60,363 bases of DNA from contig FNUU01000006.1 of NCBI GenBank assembly GCA_900108205.1, forward strand, positions 146,404 through 206,766, given 5' to 3'. The notes below the pieces were generated by a model. That model ran no database searches. It saw only the letters and a list, made by a program, of their open reading frames with translations, and had not been told where the DNA came from. Shown here piece by piece: positions 1-7,465 of the stretch. The DNA comes from Eubacterium ruminantium. Lineage in GTDB: Bacteria > Bacillota > Clostridia > Lachnospirales > Lachnospiraceae. The translations under genes were made by a program, and so were the position numbers. Numbering within the stretch: position 1 is the first letter of the stretch; each line of letters starts with the position of its first letter.

Positions 1-234
1 TATGTTCTCCGGAAGGAGACGAAAACAATTTCAAGTCTCTGAACAGTTTGGCTATTTCGTGAATAGATATATGTTCTCCGGAAGGAGACGAAAACCTTCA
101 TATTCATAGTATGAAAATATATCACTCAGGAATAGATATATATTCTCCGGAAGGAGACGAAAACGGTCTAGCTTTGTCGTATCCAACCCTGGAGCCGTCG
201 AATAGATATATGTCACAGATGAGGATGAAATAAT
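1..234 (+). CRISPR. Distal end of a type III CRISPR array (3 spacers visible)
   Basis: Three copies of a 35-nt repeat that begins GAATAGATATATGTTC and ends GGAGACGAAAAC are seen: a 26-nt partial copy at 1-26 cut by the window edge, then 61-95 and 130-164 (one G-to-A change). Spacers are 27-60, 96-129 and 165-199 (34, 34 and 35 nt). A fourth copy at 200-234 keeps only its first 14 nt plus scattered matches, the usual sign of the leader-distal end, so the leader should lie left of the window. The repeat has a short palindrome (CTCCGGAAGGAG) and the GAAAC-like 3' end common in type III systems. The adjacent csm6 gene fits this. Confidence 0.95.
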
Positions 235-256
235 ACTTATTTAAGGAGAATTATAT

Positions 257-1579
257 ATGGGAAGAATAATACTATTTTCGCCTGTAGGTGGAACGGATCC
301 AATGTCGCAGAATAATTTTTATGATGGATCAATGATACATATTTGCAGAGTTTATAAGCCTGATATAGTTTATCTTTATATGTCTAATGAAATGCTGGAA
401 TTTCAAAAGGCTGATGATAGATACATGTATTGTATAAGGAAGTTAGAAGAAAGGAATAATCATCATATAGAAATCAGAATGATTGAAAGACCTAATCTTA
501 CTGAAGTGCAGAGATTTGATGATATTTATTCTGATTTTGTTGAATGCATCAAGATGATAACAGCGGATATGCGGGAGGATGATAAACTCTTGTTAAATGT
601 TTCGAGTGGAACTCCTGCTATGAAGAGTTCTTTACTGGTTATGAATGTCCTGGGAGAATTTGATTTTACTGCAGTTCAGGTGTCAACACCGGAAAAGAGT
701 ATTAATGAACATACTCATGATGGATATGATGTGGAAACTCTGTGGGACATGAATCAAGATAATTGTGAGAGCTTTATTAATAGGTGTAATGAAGTTGAAT
801 GTCCGGCTCTTTTGTATCAGAAGAATGTAGAGTCAGCAAAAAAATTTATAGATAATTATGATTATTCGGCTGCTTTGGAAATTCTTGACAATAGTACCAA
901 TAAAACAATAAAGGAATATGCGGATTTTATTCTGTTAGCAAAAATTCGATTGGAATTGGATTTTTCAGGGGTAAGTAAACTCGAGAAAAAACTGGGTGTT
1001 GATTGTACACCGGTAAAAACTGGTGATGCTAAGAAGCTATTCGAATATGCACTTACATTGCAGATAAAACAAAAAAGAAAACAATACGCAGATTTCCTCC
1101 GAGCAATTACTCCATTAATAGCAGATTTGTTTGAAGCAATTCTAAAGAAACAGTGCGGAATTGACATTGATGATTATACATATTTTGATAAAAAGGGCGG
1201 AAGAAGATGGAGCGATAAAAAACTTGAAAACAATCCAGAACTGAAGGAAATTCTGCAAGGCGATTCACCTGAACTTGTATTGGGTTATGTGTATTCACAT
1301 AATATAAAATCAATTATAGAAAATAAATCCAATGACCAAAACTTAAAAAGAATAGTAAATGATTTAAGAACTGTTGAAGACAAAGTACGAAACATGGCTG
1401 CTCATCAGATCATATCTGTAAATGATGATATGATACGTGAATGTACTGGGTATGATAGTCGAGTAATAATGAATACTATTATAGCGGCCTTTGACTATAC
1501 AGGTTTTAATATAAAACGTGATAAATGGAATTCTTATGATGATATGAATGCTGTAATTAAAGCAAAAATGATGATTTAG
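257..1579 (+). CDS. csm6: Csm6-type CARF-HEPN ribonuclease of a type III-A CRISPR system
   Basis: Csm6 is an auxiliary RNase switched on by cyclic oligoadenylate made by the Cas10 complex; it degrades RNA non-specifically during interference. The 440-aa protein has an N-terminal CARF/Rossmann-like part with SPVGGTDP at residues 8-15 and NVSSGTPAMKSS at 114-125, the ligand-binding signature of the family. The C-terminal part holds the HEPN catalytic motif R-x4-H (RNMAAH, R378 to H383). The start ATG has AAGGAG 8 nt upstream. It lies 22 nt after the last degenerate repeat. No cas10 or csm1-5 is in the window, so the effector genes are presumably left of the array or elsewhere. Family assignment is firm; the bound oligoadenylate size cannot be told from sequence. 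Confidence 0.9.
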   Translation: MGRIILFSPVGGTDPMSQNNFYDGSMIHICRVYKPDIVYLYMSNEMLEFQKADDRYMYCIRKLEERNNHHIEIRMIERPNLTEVQRFDDIYSDFVECIKMITADMREDDKLLLNVSSGTPAMKSSLLVMNVLGEFDFTAVQVSTPEKSINEHTHDGYDVETLWDMNQDNCESFINRCNEVECPALLYQKNVESAKKFIDNYDYSAALEILDNSTNKTIKEYADFILLAKIRLELDFSGVSKLEKKLGVDCTPVKTGDAKKLFEYALTLQIKQKRKQYADFLRAITPLIADLFEAILKKQCGIDIDDYTYFDKKGGRRWSDKKLENNPELKEILQGDSPELVLGYVYSHNIKSIIENKSNDQNLKRIVNDLRTVEDKVRNMAAHQIISVNDDMIRECTGYDSRVIMNTIIAAFDYTGFNIKRDKWNSYDDMNAVIKAKMMI

Positions 1580-1608
1580 CTCAATATTGATAGTGTGGAG
1601 GGATGAAT

Positions 1609-1980
1609 ATGGGACAGAACAACCATAATCCATGGGATCTTAATCATGACAATAAATTGAGCAGCAGTGAAAGAGCATTTAGAAATCATATGTTTATGAC
1701 AGATTTTGAAGCGAGGAAGTCAGGTGGTTATTCGGGAAGTTATAAACGACGAAGTAATAATTATTATAATCCTGATTCAATTAGTGATAATGTTATGTCA
1801 ATATTGGGATCCTTGATTTTATCCGTTCTCTGTTTAGTTGGAGGATATAAGATGGCAACCAATGAGTGGGGAGAATTCTTTGATACTCTAGGTGGTTTAG
1901 TTATCCTGGCTGGTATTGTATTTGCGATAATTACATTTGCATATACTTATAAATTAATAGGATTATTGATGAAAAAATAG
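1609..1980 (+). CDS. Small two-helix membrane protein with an EF-hand-like loop
   Basis: I do not recognise this 123-aa protein. The N-terminal 60 residues are polar. Residues 11-22 (DLNHDNKLSSSE) match a canonical 12-residue EF-hand calcium loop at positions 1, 3, 5, 9 and 12, but only one such loop is present. Two hydrophobic helices follow in the C-terminal half, the second ending in a lysine pair. An in-frame ATG six bases upstream sits directly against the GGAGGG ribosome binding site, so the ATG at 1609, with 7 nt spacing, is preferred. It begins 29 nt after csm6 on the same strand and is probably co-transcribed. A role in CRISPR defence is only a guess from position. Confidence 0.7.
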   Translation: MGQNNHNPWDLNHDNKLSSSERAFRNHMFMTDFEARKSGGYSGSYKRRSNNYYNPDSISDNVMSILGSLILSVLCLVGGYKMATNEWGEFFDTLGGLVILAGIVFAIITFAYTYKLIGLLMKK

Positions 1981-2018
1981 CTTAAGACCGGGATTGAATA
2001 CTGGAAGGGGGCGGTTTC

Positions 2019-2456
2019 ATGAGCTTTGATGATAATGATTATTATGATGATATTGATTATTATGACCGCGTGAATCATTTGGGGATATACAAAGATCCTG
2101 AACCCGAGCCGGATCCTGAGGATGATATTTACCTCCATGGCCTTGATCCGGATGAACTTGGTAATATGAGTGAGGAGAGGAGACGTGAAGCCATCCGGGA
2201 TGCAGGGCTGGATCCGGATGATTATGACGATGATATGTTTTCCGGACATTCCGGAGGTGGAAGGTCGGCCGGTACTCATCGTTCTTCATCGTCGAATCAG
2301 TCTTCTAAACAAAACATTGTGGTAAAATTCCTGGAGGCTATTATAATCATATCAATAATTGCTGCTATAGTTATGGCGATTGAAGCTTTCGCAGGCGAGC
2401 TGGTTGCATTTGTGATTTTGATTATTATTTTTATTGTTTTAATGAATTATTTATAG
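2019..2456 (+). CDS. Acidic small membrane protein, unknown function
   Basis: Hypothetical 145-aa protein. The first ~85 residues are extremely rich in Asp, Glu and Tyr, including a run of alternating acidic-proline residues around 26-35 and a segment ERRREAIRDAGLDPDDYDDD at 53-72. A Ser/Gly linker follows, then about 45 residues that are almost wholly hydrophobic and likely form two membrane helices up to the C-terminus. A GGGGG-type ribosome binding site precedes the ATG. It sits 38 nt after the EF-hand-like membrane protein and 19 nt before the deformylase-like gene, so all three are probably one transcript. Soluble acidic head plus membrane tail suggests a cytoplasmic face interaction partner, but no function can be assigned. 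Confidence 0.7.
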   Translation: MSFDDNDYYDDIDYYDRVNHLGIYKDPEPEPDPEDDIYLHGLDPDELGNMSEERRREAIRDAGLDPDDYDDDMFSGHSGGGRSAGTHRSSSSNQSSKQNIVVKFLEAIIIISIIAAIVMAIEAFAGELVAFVILIIIFIVLMNYL

Positions 2457-2475
2457 AATAGGAAGGATATTTAGC

Positions 2476-2886
2476 GTGAATAAACCAATAGTAACGGATG
2501 TTATTTTTCTCAGGCAGAAAGCCGATATAACAACTGAAAATGATACGAATGTCATCAGAGATCTGGAGGATACTCTTGCGGCAAACAGAGAAAGATGCGT
2601 TGGCATGGCTGCAAATATGATCGGATATAAGAAGCGCACGGTCATTGTGAGTATGGGCTTCATGAATCTTATTATGAATAATCCGGTCATTCTTTCCAAA
2701 TCCGGTGAGTACGAGACGGAAGAGGGGTGTCTCTCTCTGATCGGTACGAGGAAAACAAAGAGATATAAAGAGATTGAAGTTGAGTATAAGGATAAGAATT
2801 TCAAGCAGCAGAAGCAGAAGTTCAGTGGCTTTCCGGCTCAGATCGTTCAGCATGAGATGGATCATCTTGAGGGGATAATTATATAG
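2476..2886 (+). CDS. Peptide deformylase family protein (short form)
   Basis: Peptide deformylases remove the formyl group from the N-terminal methionine of new proteins using a metal held by one Cys and two His. This 136-aa protein shows EGCLS with C85 (motif 2) and HEMDH with H126, E127 and H130 (motif 3). Motif 1, normally GxGxAAxQ, reads VGMAANMIG, so the conserved Gln that stabilises the reaction is Asn47. It is shorter than housekeeping Def (~150-170 aa). The start is a GTG with GGAAGGA 8 nt upstream. The organism probably has another def gene elsewhere; this copy may act on particular substrates or be a divergent paralogue. The fold assignment is firm, the activity less so. Confidence 0.85.
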   Translation: MNKPIVTDVIFLRQKADITTENDTNVIRDLEDTLAANRERCVGMAANMIGYKKRTVIVSMGFMNLIMNNPVILSKSGEYETEEGCLSLIGTRKTKRYKEIEVEYKDKNFKQQKQKFSGFPAQIVQHEMDHLEGIII

Positions 2887-2906
2887 TTAATACTCCGGAG
2901 GTAACT

Positions 2907-3551
2907 ATGAGAAGACAGTTATCAGTAGTTCTGAAAATGTTGATAGTAATATTTGTTATCATAGGTACTGTGATCATGTTTCGTGGTGCTGCTGATAATA
3001 CCGGACTGGCAACGTCAGGGTTCTATAATTTGAAGTATTATACGGTGTTATCAAATCTTCTCTGTGGCATAGTCACTTTGGTTGATATGCTATTTCTTGT
3101 GATCAAAAAGAGAAGAATATCTGTTTTATTCAGGCTGATTGCAGTATCGGCGGTTGGAGTTACGTTCGCTGTCGTCGCCTTTTTCCTTCAGCCGATGTAC
3201 AGAGATATGAACATGTATAAAGGTGGTAATTTGTGGTTCCATTTGATAATACCTGTGACAGCTATGATTGAGTTTATCTTCGTAGATGAGATGAACTGGA
3301 AGGGGAAGGACAGCTTCCCGTTTAAATATACTTTTTTTTCAGCTGTGACATCAGTGGTTTATGGCTTTGGCTATTTGATCAATATTCTCGTAAATGGAAA
3401 AGGGGAATGGCCACATACGAACGACTGGTATGGATTTCTAAACTGGGGGTATCCGGTTGGTACTGTTATATTCGTAGTCGTTGTTGTGTTTAATTGGGCA
3501 GTGGCAAGCGGAATAAGGGCATTGACAAAGCGGGTAAATAAAAGGCGATGA
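2907..3551 (+). CDS. Pr6Pr-family integral membrane protein
   Basis: A 214-aa protein with about six hydrophobic helices. It fits the Pr6Pr / FAR-17a-AIG1-like group: an early SGFYNLKYYTVLSNLLCGI segment after the first helix, a histidine in the middle (LWFHLIIPV) and an aromatic WPHTNDWYGF segment before the last helix. Relatives in eukaryotes (AIG1/ADTRP) are membrane hydrolases of fatty-acid esters; for bacterial members no role is established. It starts 20 nt after the deformylase-like gene with a strong GGAGG ribosome binding site, so it belongs to the same gene row. Assignment to the family is by remembered pattern, not a search. Confidence 0.7.
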   Translation: MRRQLSVVLKMLIVIFVIIGTVIMFRGAADNTGLATSGFYNLKYYTVLSNLLCGIVTLVDMLFLVIKKRRISVLFRLIAVSAVGVTFAVVAFFLQPMYRDMNMYKGGNLWFHLIIPVTAMIEFIFVDEMNWKGKDSFPFKYTFFSAVTSVVYGFGYLINILVNGKGEWPHTNDWYGFLNWGYPVGTVIFVVVVVFNWAVASGIRALTKRVNKRR

Positions 3552-3611
3552 TTGAAGTGGGCTGTTACTAGGAGGACTATGATAAACCGGAACTGTAAGG
3601 AGGACCGATCA

Positions 3612-4184
3612 ATGAACCAGGAAAACAAAAAAATATTGGATAAACTAAAATATGGCAATGATGAGTATCTTCTGCGTGAAAGTCACGAGGGTGATATATC
3701 GCCGGCAATAAGAAGGTATACTGCGCAGGAAGGGCAGCATCCGTATGCAATCGTGATAACCTGTTCAGATTCGAGAGTTATTCCGGAGGCTATTTTTTCA
3801 GCGGGCATAGGAGAGCTGTTTGTTATCCGCGTTGCCGGAAATGTGCTTGATAATCATCAACTGGGCAGCATAGAATATGCCTTTTCGCATCTGGATGCAA
3901 ACCTTATCGTGATGCTCGGACATACAAAATGCGGGGCTGTCGGCGCTGCTATTCACAGCCATGGAGAAACAGACAGGTATATCAAATATATTATCGATGA
4001 TATTTCCGAAGCAATCGGCTCGGAGCAAGATGACTATAAAGCTACGGTGCTGAATGTCAGGCACGGTGTAAATATCATAAAGAAGGCCTTCCACGATCAT
4101 CCGGAGATTGAAGCCGGTGAGCTGGATGTAGTCGGCGCGGTTTATGATATTGAAACCGGCAAGGTTGAGTGGGTAGAGAATTGA
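3612..4184 (+). CDS. Beta-class carbonic anhydrase
   Basis: Catalyses the reversible hydration of CO2 to bicarbonate with a zinc held by two Cys and one His. The 190-aa protein has CSDSR at residues 51-55 (zinc ligand C51 and the Asp/Arg pair) and HTKCGAV at 104-110 (H104 and C107), the full beta-class signature. An upstream in-frame ATG would add 20 residues unlike the family; the ATG at 3612 has AAGGAGG just before it and is preferred. Bicarbonate made here could serve acetyl-CoA carboxylase, whose genes are at 48 kb, but nothing shows a direct link. It is the last gene of the row that begins with csm6. Confidence 0.92.
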   Translation: MNQENKKILDKLKYGNDEYLLRESHEGDISPAIRRYTAQEGQHPYAIVITCSDSRVIPEAIFSAGIGELFVIRVAGNVLDNHQLGSIEYAFSHLDANLIVMLGHTKCGAVGAAIHSHGETDRYIKYIIDDISEAIGSEQDDYKATVLNVRHGVNIIKKAFHDHPEIEAGELDVVGAVYDIETGKVEWVEN

Positions 4185-4330
4185 TTGTTCGGATGGCGAA
4201 ATAGGATTGTTTTCTCTGACAAATAATGTTATCATAGTCATGCATAAGTAAGCTGTGGGATTTCCCATAGTTGTTGTGATTGAGGCTTTATTTTCATAAT
4301 TTTCTATGATACAATAATAAATAGCTGAAG

Positions 4331-4372
4331 ATAATCCCACGTAGATTCATAAAAAGATGTGCGTGGGATTAT
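4331..4372. promoter_or_regulatory. Perfect 11-bp inverted repeat before the amylosucrase operator
   Basis: ATAATCCCACG at 4331-4341 pairs perfectly with CGTGGGATTAT at 4362-4372 around a 20-nt loop. Only TGTTC follows, so it is a poor intrinsic terminator. It could end transcription from the carbonic anhydrase side inefficiently or act as a protein-binding palindrome. It ends 10 nt before the operator. Confidence 0.6.
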
Positions 4373-4382
4373 TGTTCAGGGA

Positions 4383-4402
4383 TAATGAAAACGATTACAT
4401 TA
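4383..4402. promoter_or_regulatory. LacI-family / CcpA-type operator upstream of amylosucrase
   Basis: TAATGAAAACGATTACATTA is an interrupted palindrome with the central CG typical of LacI-family sites. Its inner 16 nt (4385-4400) also satisfy the catabolite-response (cre) consensus WTGNNARCGNWWWCAW. An almost identical site lies at the sucrose PTS promoter (8341-8360). It may be bound by the LacI regulator encoded at 6479, by CcpA, or by both. Confidence 0.8.
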
Positions 4403-4442
4403 TATTTACAAAGCGGATGTAAATCAAGCAATACGGAAGCAG

Positions 4443-4535
4443 AGTTAAAGCAGAATGTACAGAATAGAAACTAAGTTAAGGCAGAATGTACAGAACAGAA
4501 ACTGAGTTAAGGCTGAATATACAGAACAGAAACAG
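4443..4535 (+). repeat. 31-bp tandem repeat, three copies
   Basis: Three head-to-tail copies start at 4443, 4474 and 4505 with unit AGTTAAGGCAGAATGTACAG followed by AACAGAAACTG; copies differ at only a few positions. They lie in the likely 5' leader between the operator and the amylosucrase start. No open frame is evident through them. Confidence 0.9.
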
Positions 4536-4612
4536 TGGAAAGAGATGACCGTACGGGTACGGCGAAGAAAAAACACATAAACAGTAGAAGATGATTACAC
4601 ACAGGAGGTACT

Positions 4613-6463
4613 ATGGAAAAGAAAAAATGGGACAAGACCTTCAGTGAGAGGATAGGAAAATACTATGACGAGCTGAAGTGGTTATATGCTGAACTTTACA
4701 ACAATGATATGCAGGCCTTTGAATACTTCTGCAGTATGCTTTATGAGTATTATAAGGCGAGAAGCAAGAAGCTGAAGATGTGGGATGCAGGCAGAGAGGT
4801 TGTTCACGACTGGTTTGCAGGAAATGAGATGCTGGGTATGCTGATGTATACCAATGCTTTTGCGGGTGATCTGAAGGGTGTGAAAAAGCATCTTGATTAT
4901 TTGGAAGAATGTAAGGTTAATTACCTGCATCTTATGCCACTTCTCTGCAGTCCTGCCGGAAGAAGTGATGGCGGCTATGCGGTTTCTGATTTCAGAAACG
5001 TTCAGCCGGAACTCGGAACCATGAAGGATCTTGCAGCACTTGCGGATGACTGTCATAGCAGAGGAATCAGCGTATGTCTTGATTTCGTCATGAACCATAC
5101 AAGTGAGGATCATGAGTGGGCAGTGCGCGCAAAAAGAGGAGAGAAGGAGTATCAGGACAGATATTTCTTCTACGATAACTGGGATATCCCAAATGAATTT
5201 GAGAAGACTGTTCCTCAGGTTTTCCCAACCACTGCTCCGGGCAATTTTACCTGGTGTGGTGAGGCCGGCAAGGTCGTTATGACGTCCTTCTATCCATATC
5301 AGTGGGATCTGAATTACAGAAATCCGGTGGTCTTCAATGATATGACGGCAAATATGCTCTATCTCTGCAATCAGGGAGTTGATATCATCAGACTTGATGC
5401 AGTTCCTTATATCTGGAAGACTCTCGGTACAGACTGCAGAAACCTTCCGGAGGTTCATACTCTTGTAAGGATCATGAGGATAGCTGCCGAAATCGTTTGT
5501 CCGGGAACTCTTCTTCTTGGAGAAGTAGTTATGGAACCATCGAAGGTTGTTCCTTATTTCGGAACCGTTGACAAGCCTGAATGCCATATGCTCTACAATG
5601 TAACTACCATGGCAAGCACTTGGCATACCGTTGCAACAAGAGATGTAAGGCTTCTGAAACACCAGCTGGGAACTGTATTTGCACTTCCTAAGCAGTATGT
5701 ATTTCTGAATTATCTGAGGTGCCACGATGATATAGGCTGGGGCCTTGATTATAAATATCTTGAGCAGTTCGGAGTAGAAGAGGTTGCTCATAAGAAATAT
5801 CTGAATGATTATCTTAAGGGCGCGTGGCCGGGAACTGATGCCAGAGGTGAGCTTTATAATGACGAGCCGAGACTCGGTGATGCACGTCTCTGCGGCACGA
5901 CCGCTTCGCTCTGCGGAATAGAAGCTGCGGAATATGAGGGCAGAAATGATAAGCTGGACAGAGCCATAACTCTTGATATCATGCTGCATGCATTTCTCTT
6001 CACCCAGAGCGGTATTCCGGTACTCTACAGCGGTGATGAGATAGGTCAGAGAAATGATTATACTTACCATGATGATCCGCATAAATGGGATGACAGCAGA
6101 TATCTTCACAGAGGAAATCTCGACTGGGACAGCGTTTCGAGAAGGAAGGAAGAAGGCACCAGAGAAGAGAGAATCTTTGATGCGATAGGAAAGCTTGCGG
6201 ATCTGCGTGCTGCCAACAGAGTATTTGAAAATGAGGCGGATACATGGATAGTTGAAACCTATAACGATCATATACTCGGTATCGGTCGTTATTACAGAGG
6301 AGAGAAGCTGATAGCTTTGTTTAACTTCAGTGACTATGATGAGACAGCCTGGATAAATGAGGAAGAAGAATATGAAAATATGCTTACGGGAGAAAAGGTT
6401 GTTGCTAAGGCAGTCGGTATCCCGGCTAAGGATTTTCGTTGGTTGATAACAAGATTTAAGTAA
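4613..6463 (+). CDS. Amylosucrase (GH13 subfamily 4)
   Basis: Amylosucrase transfers the glucosyl unit of sucrose to alpha-1,4-glucan and releases fructose, so it builds or extends glycogen-like polymer without nucleotide sugar. The 616-aa protein has GH13 regions DFVMNHTS (~158-165), IIRLDAVPY with nucleophile D262, LLGEVVME with acid/base E304, and LRCHDDIGW with H371-D372. The HDDIGW form of region IV and the helical N-terminal ~90 residues point to amylosucrase rather than sucrose phosphorylase or alpha-glucosidase. No signal peptide is present, so it acts in the cytoplasm. A LacI gene follows after 15 nt and a matching operator lies upstream. Sucrose hydrolase side activity is possible. 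Confidence 0.85.
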   Translation: MEKKKWDKTFSERIGKYYDELKWLYAELYNNDMQAFEYFCSMLYEYYKARSKKLKMWDAGREVVHDWFAGNEMLGMLMYTNAFAGDLKGVKKHLDYLEECKVNYLHLMPLLCSPAGRSDGGYAVSDFRNVQPELGTMKDLAALADDCHSRGISVCLDFVMNHTSEDHEWAVRAKRGEKEYQDRYFFYDNWDIPNEFEKTVPQVFPTTAPGNFTWCGEAGKVVMTSFYPYQWDLNYRNPVVFNDMTANMLYLCNQGVDIIRLDAVPYIWKTLGTDCRNLPEVHTLVRIMRIAAEIVCPGTLLLGEVVMEPSKVVPYFGTVDKPECHMLYNVTTMASTWHTVATRDVRLLKHQLGTVFALPKQYVFLNYLRCHDDIGWGLDYKYLEQFGVEEVAHKKYLNDYLKGAWPGTDARGELYNDEPRLGDARLCGTTASLCGIEAAEYEGRNDKLDRAITLDIMLHAFLFTQSGIPVLYSGDEIGQRNDYTYHDDPHKWDDSRYLHRGNLDWDSVSRRKEEGTREERIFDAIGKLADLRAANRVFENEADTWIVETYNDHILGIGRYYRGEKLIALFNFSDYDETAWINEEEEYENMLTGEKVVAKAVGIPAKDFRWLITRFK

Positions 6464-6478
6464 GAAGGGTGTGAGAAG

Positions 6479-7462
6479 ATGACTATCAAAGAGATAGCTT
6501 TGGCGGCCGGAGTATCTACGGCAGCGGTAAGCAGATATTTTAATGGTGGGTCACTTAGTGAAGAAAAGAGAAAGAAGATCAAGAAGGCTGTTGAGGAGAA
6601 CGGATTTACTCCGAATGCACTGGCGCATTCCATGAGGACGGGGAGGAGCCGCCAGATTGGCGTTATCATTCCTGATATAAGATCGCATTCAATGTCAAGA
6701 GTACTCACAGGACTGGCATCTGTATTGGAAGCACGTGATTATATATTGATACTGGGCTGTACTTATGGAGAAAACGACAGAGAGGCGCAGTATATTGAAA
6801 CGATGAAACGAGGCGGTATGGACGGCATCGTTCTTATGGGTACGGTTTTGACACCTTATCTCAGAGAGACGATCGAGGACTGCGGCATTCCGATAGTTGT
6901 GACAGGACAGAATTTTAAGGGTATTCCGTGCGTTTATCATGATGATGAAAATGCCATGCGTGACGTTGCAAATTTGGTTCTTGCGAAGAGAAATAAGATT
7001 GCCTATGTAGGAGTCGATGAGGCTGACACTGCTGCGGGAAAGTCCAGAAGAAAGGGCGTTGAGAAGGCTTTTATCGATATGGGAAGAGATGCGAAGAATA
7101 TTCCTTCCGAGACGGCCGGATTCAATGCCGAAAGCGGATATTATGCAGGAAAGAGACTGATTGAAAAGCATCCTGATCTGGACGGTATCATCTGCGCGTC
7201 CGACCATATAGCACATGGTGTCATGAGAGCGGTTAAGGAAAGCGGAAGAAGGATACCGGAGGATGTCAGCGTAACAGGCGTCGGAGACAGCTGGGCCGAC
7301 ATGATATCGGAGCCTCAGCTTACAACAGTCGGTCTCTACTACAATGACTGTGGAACGGTTGCGGGCAATCTTCTGCTTGATATGATCAATGATCCGGACA
7401 GGGTTAGTCATATCAATCAGATCAAGCTCGGTTATAAGATAATTGAAAGGGGGTCGGTATAG
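6479..7462 (+). CDS. LacI-family transcriptional regulator, probably of sucrose genes
   Basis: 327 aa. The N-terminal helix-turn-helix (TIKEIALAAGVSTAAVSRYF, residues 2-21) has the LacI signature, followed by a hinge and a periplasmic-binding-protein-like effector domain ending near residue 327 with ISEPQLTTVGL typical of the C-terminal lobe. The effector is presumably a sucrose-derived sugar or sugar phosphate, judging from the neighbours. It sits between amylosucrase and the HAD gene with gaps of 15 and 3 nt, so the three are probably co-transcribed. The two sites at 4383-4402 and 8341-8360 have the CG-centred form that this family binds, which would make amylosucrase and the PTS operon one regulon. 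That link is inference; CcpA is the alternative binder. Confidence 0.9.
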   Translation: MTIKEIALAAGVSTAAVSRYFNGGSLSEEKRKKIKKAVEENGFTPNALAHSMRTGRSRQIGVIIPDIRSHSMSRVLTGLASVLEARDYILILGCTYGENDREAQYIETMKRGGMDGIVLMGTVLTPYLRETIEDCGIPIVVTGQNFKGIPCVYHDDENAMRDVANLVLAKRNKIAYVGVDEADTAAGKSRRKGVEKAFIDMGRDAKNIPSETAGFNAESGYYAGKRLIEKHPDLDGIICASDHIAHGVMRAVKESGRRIPEDVSVTGVGDSWADMISEPQLTTVGLYYNDCGTVAGNLLLDMINDPDRVSHINQIKLGYKIIERGSV

Positions 7463-7465
7463 CGT

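Larger units (their letters stand above)
4185..4612. other. Intergenic region upstream of amylosucrase
   Basis: A 428-nt stretch without a gene. It holds a short hairpin at 4253-4270 (CTGTGGG/CCCATAG), a perfect 11-bp inverted repeat at 4331-4372, a LacI/CcpA-type operator at 4383-4402, and a 31-bp tandem repeat at 4443-4535. The amylosucrase ribosome binding site (GGAGG) lies at the end. No clear -35/-10 pair could be fixed; a GATAAT at 4381-4386 lacks a good -35 element. Confidence 0.7.

Noticed and set aside
4682..6271. 529-codon open frame on the minus strand
   Set aside because: It lies wholly opposite amylosucrase, which has every GH13 motif. The reverse frame lacks recognisable domains and a good ribosome binding site.
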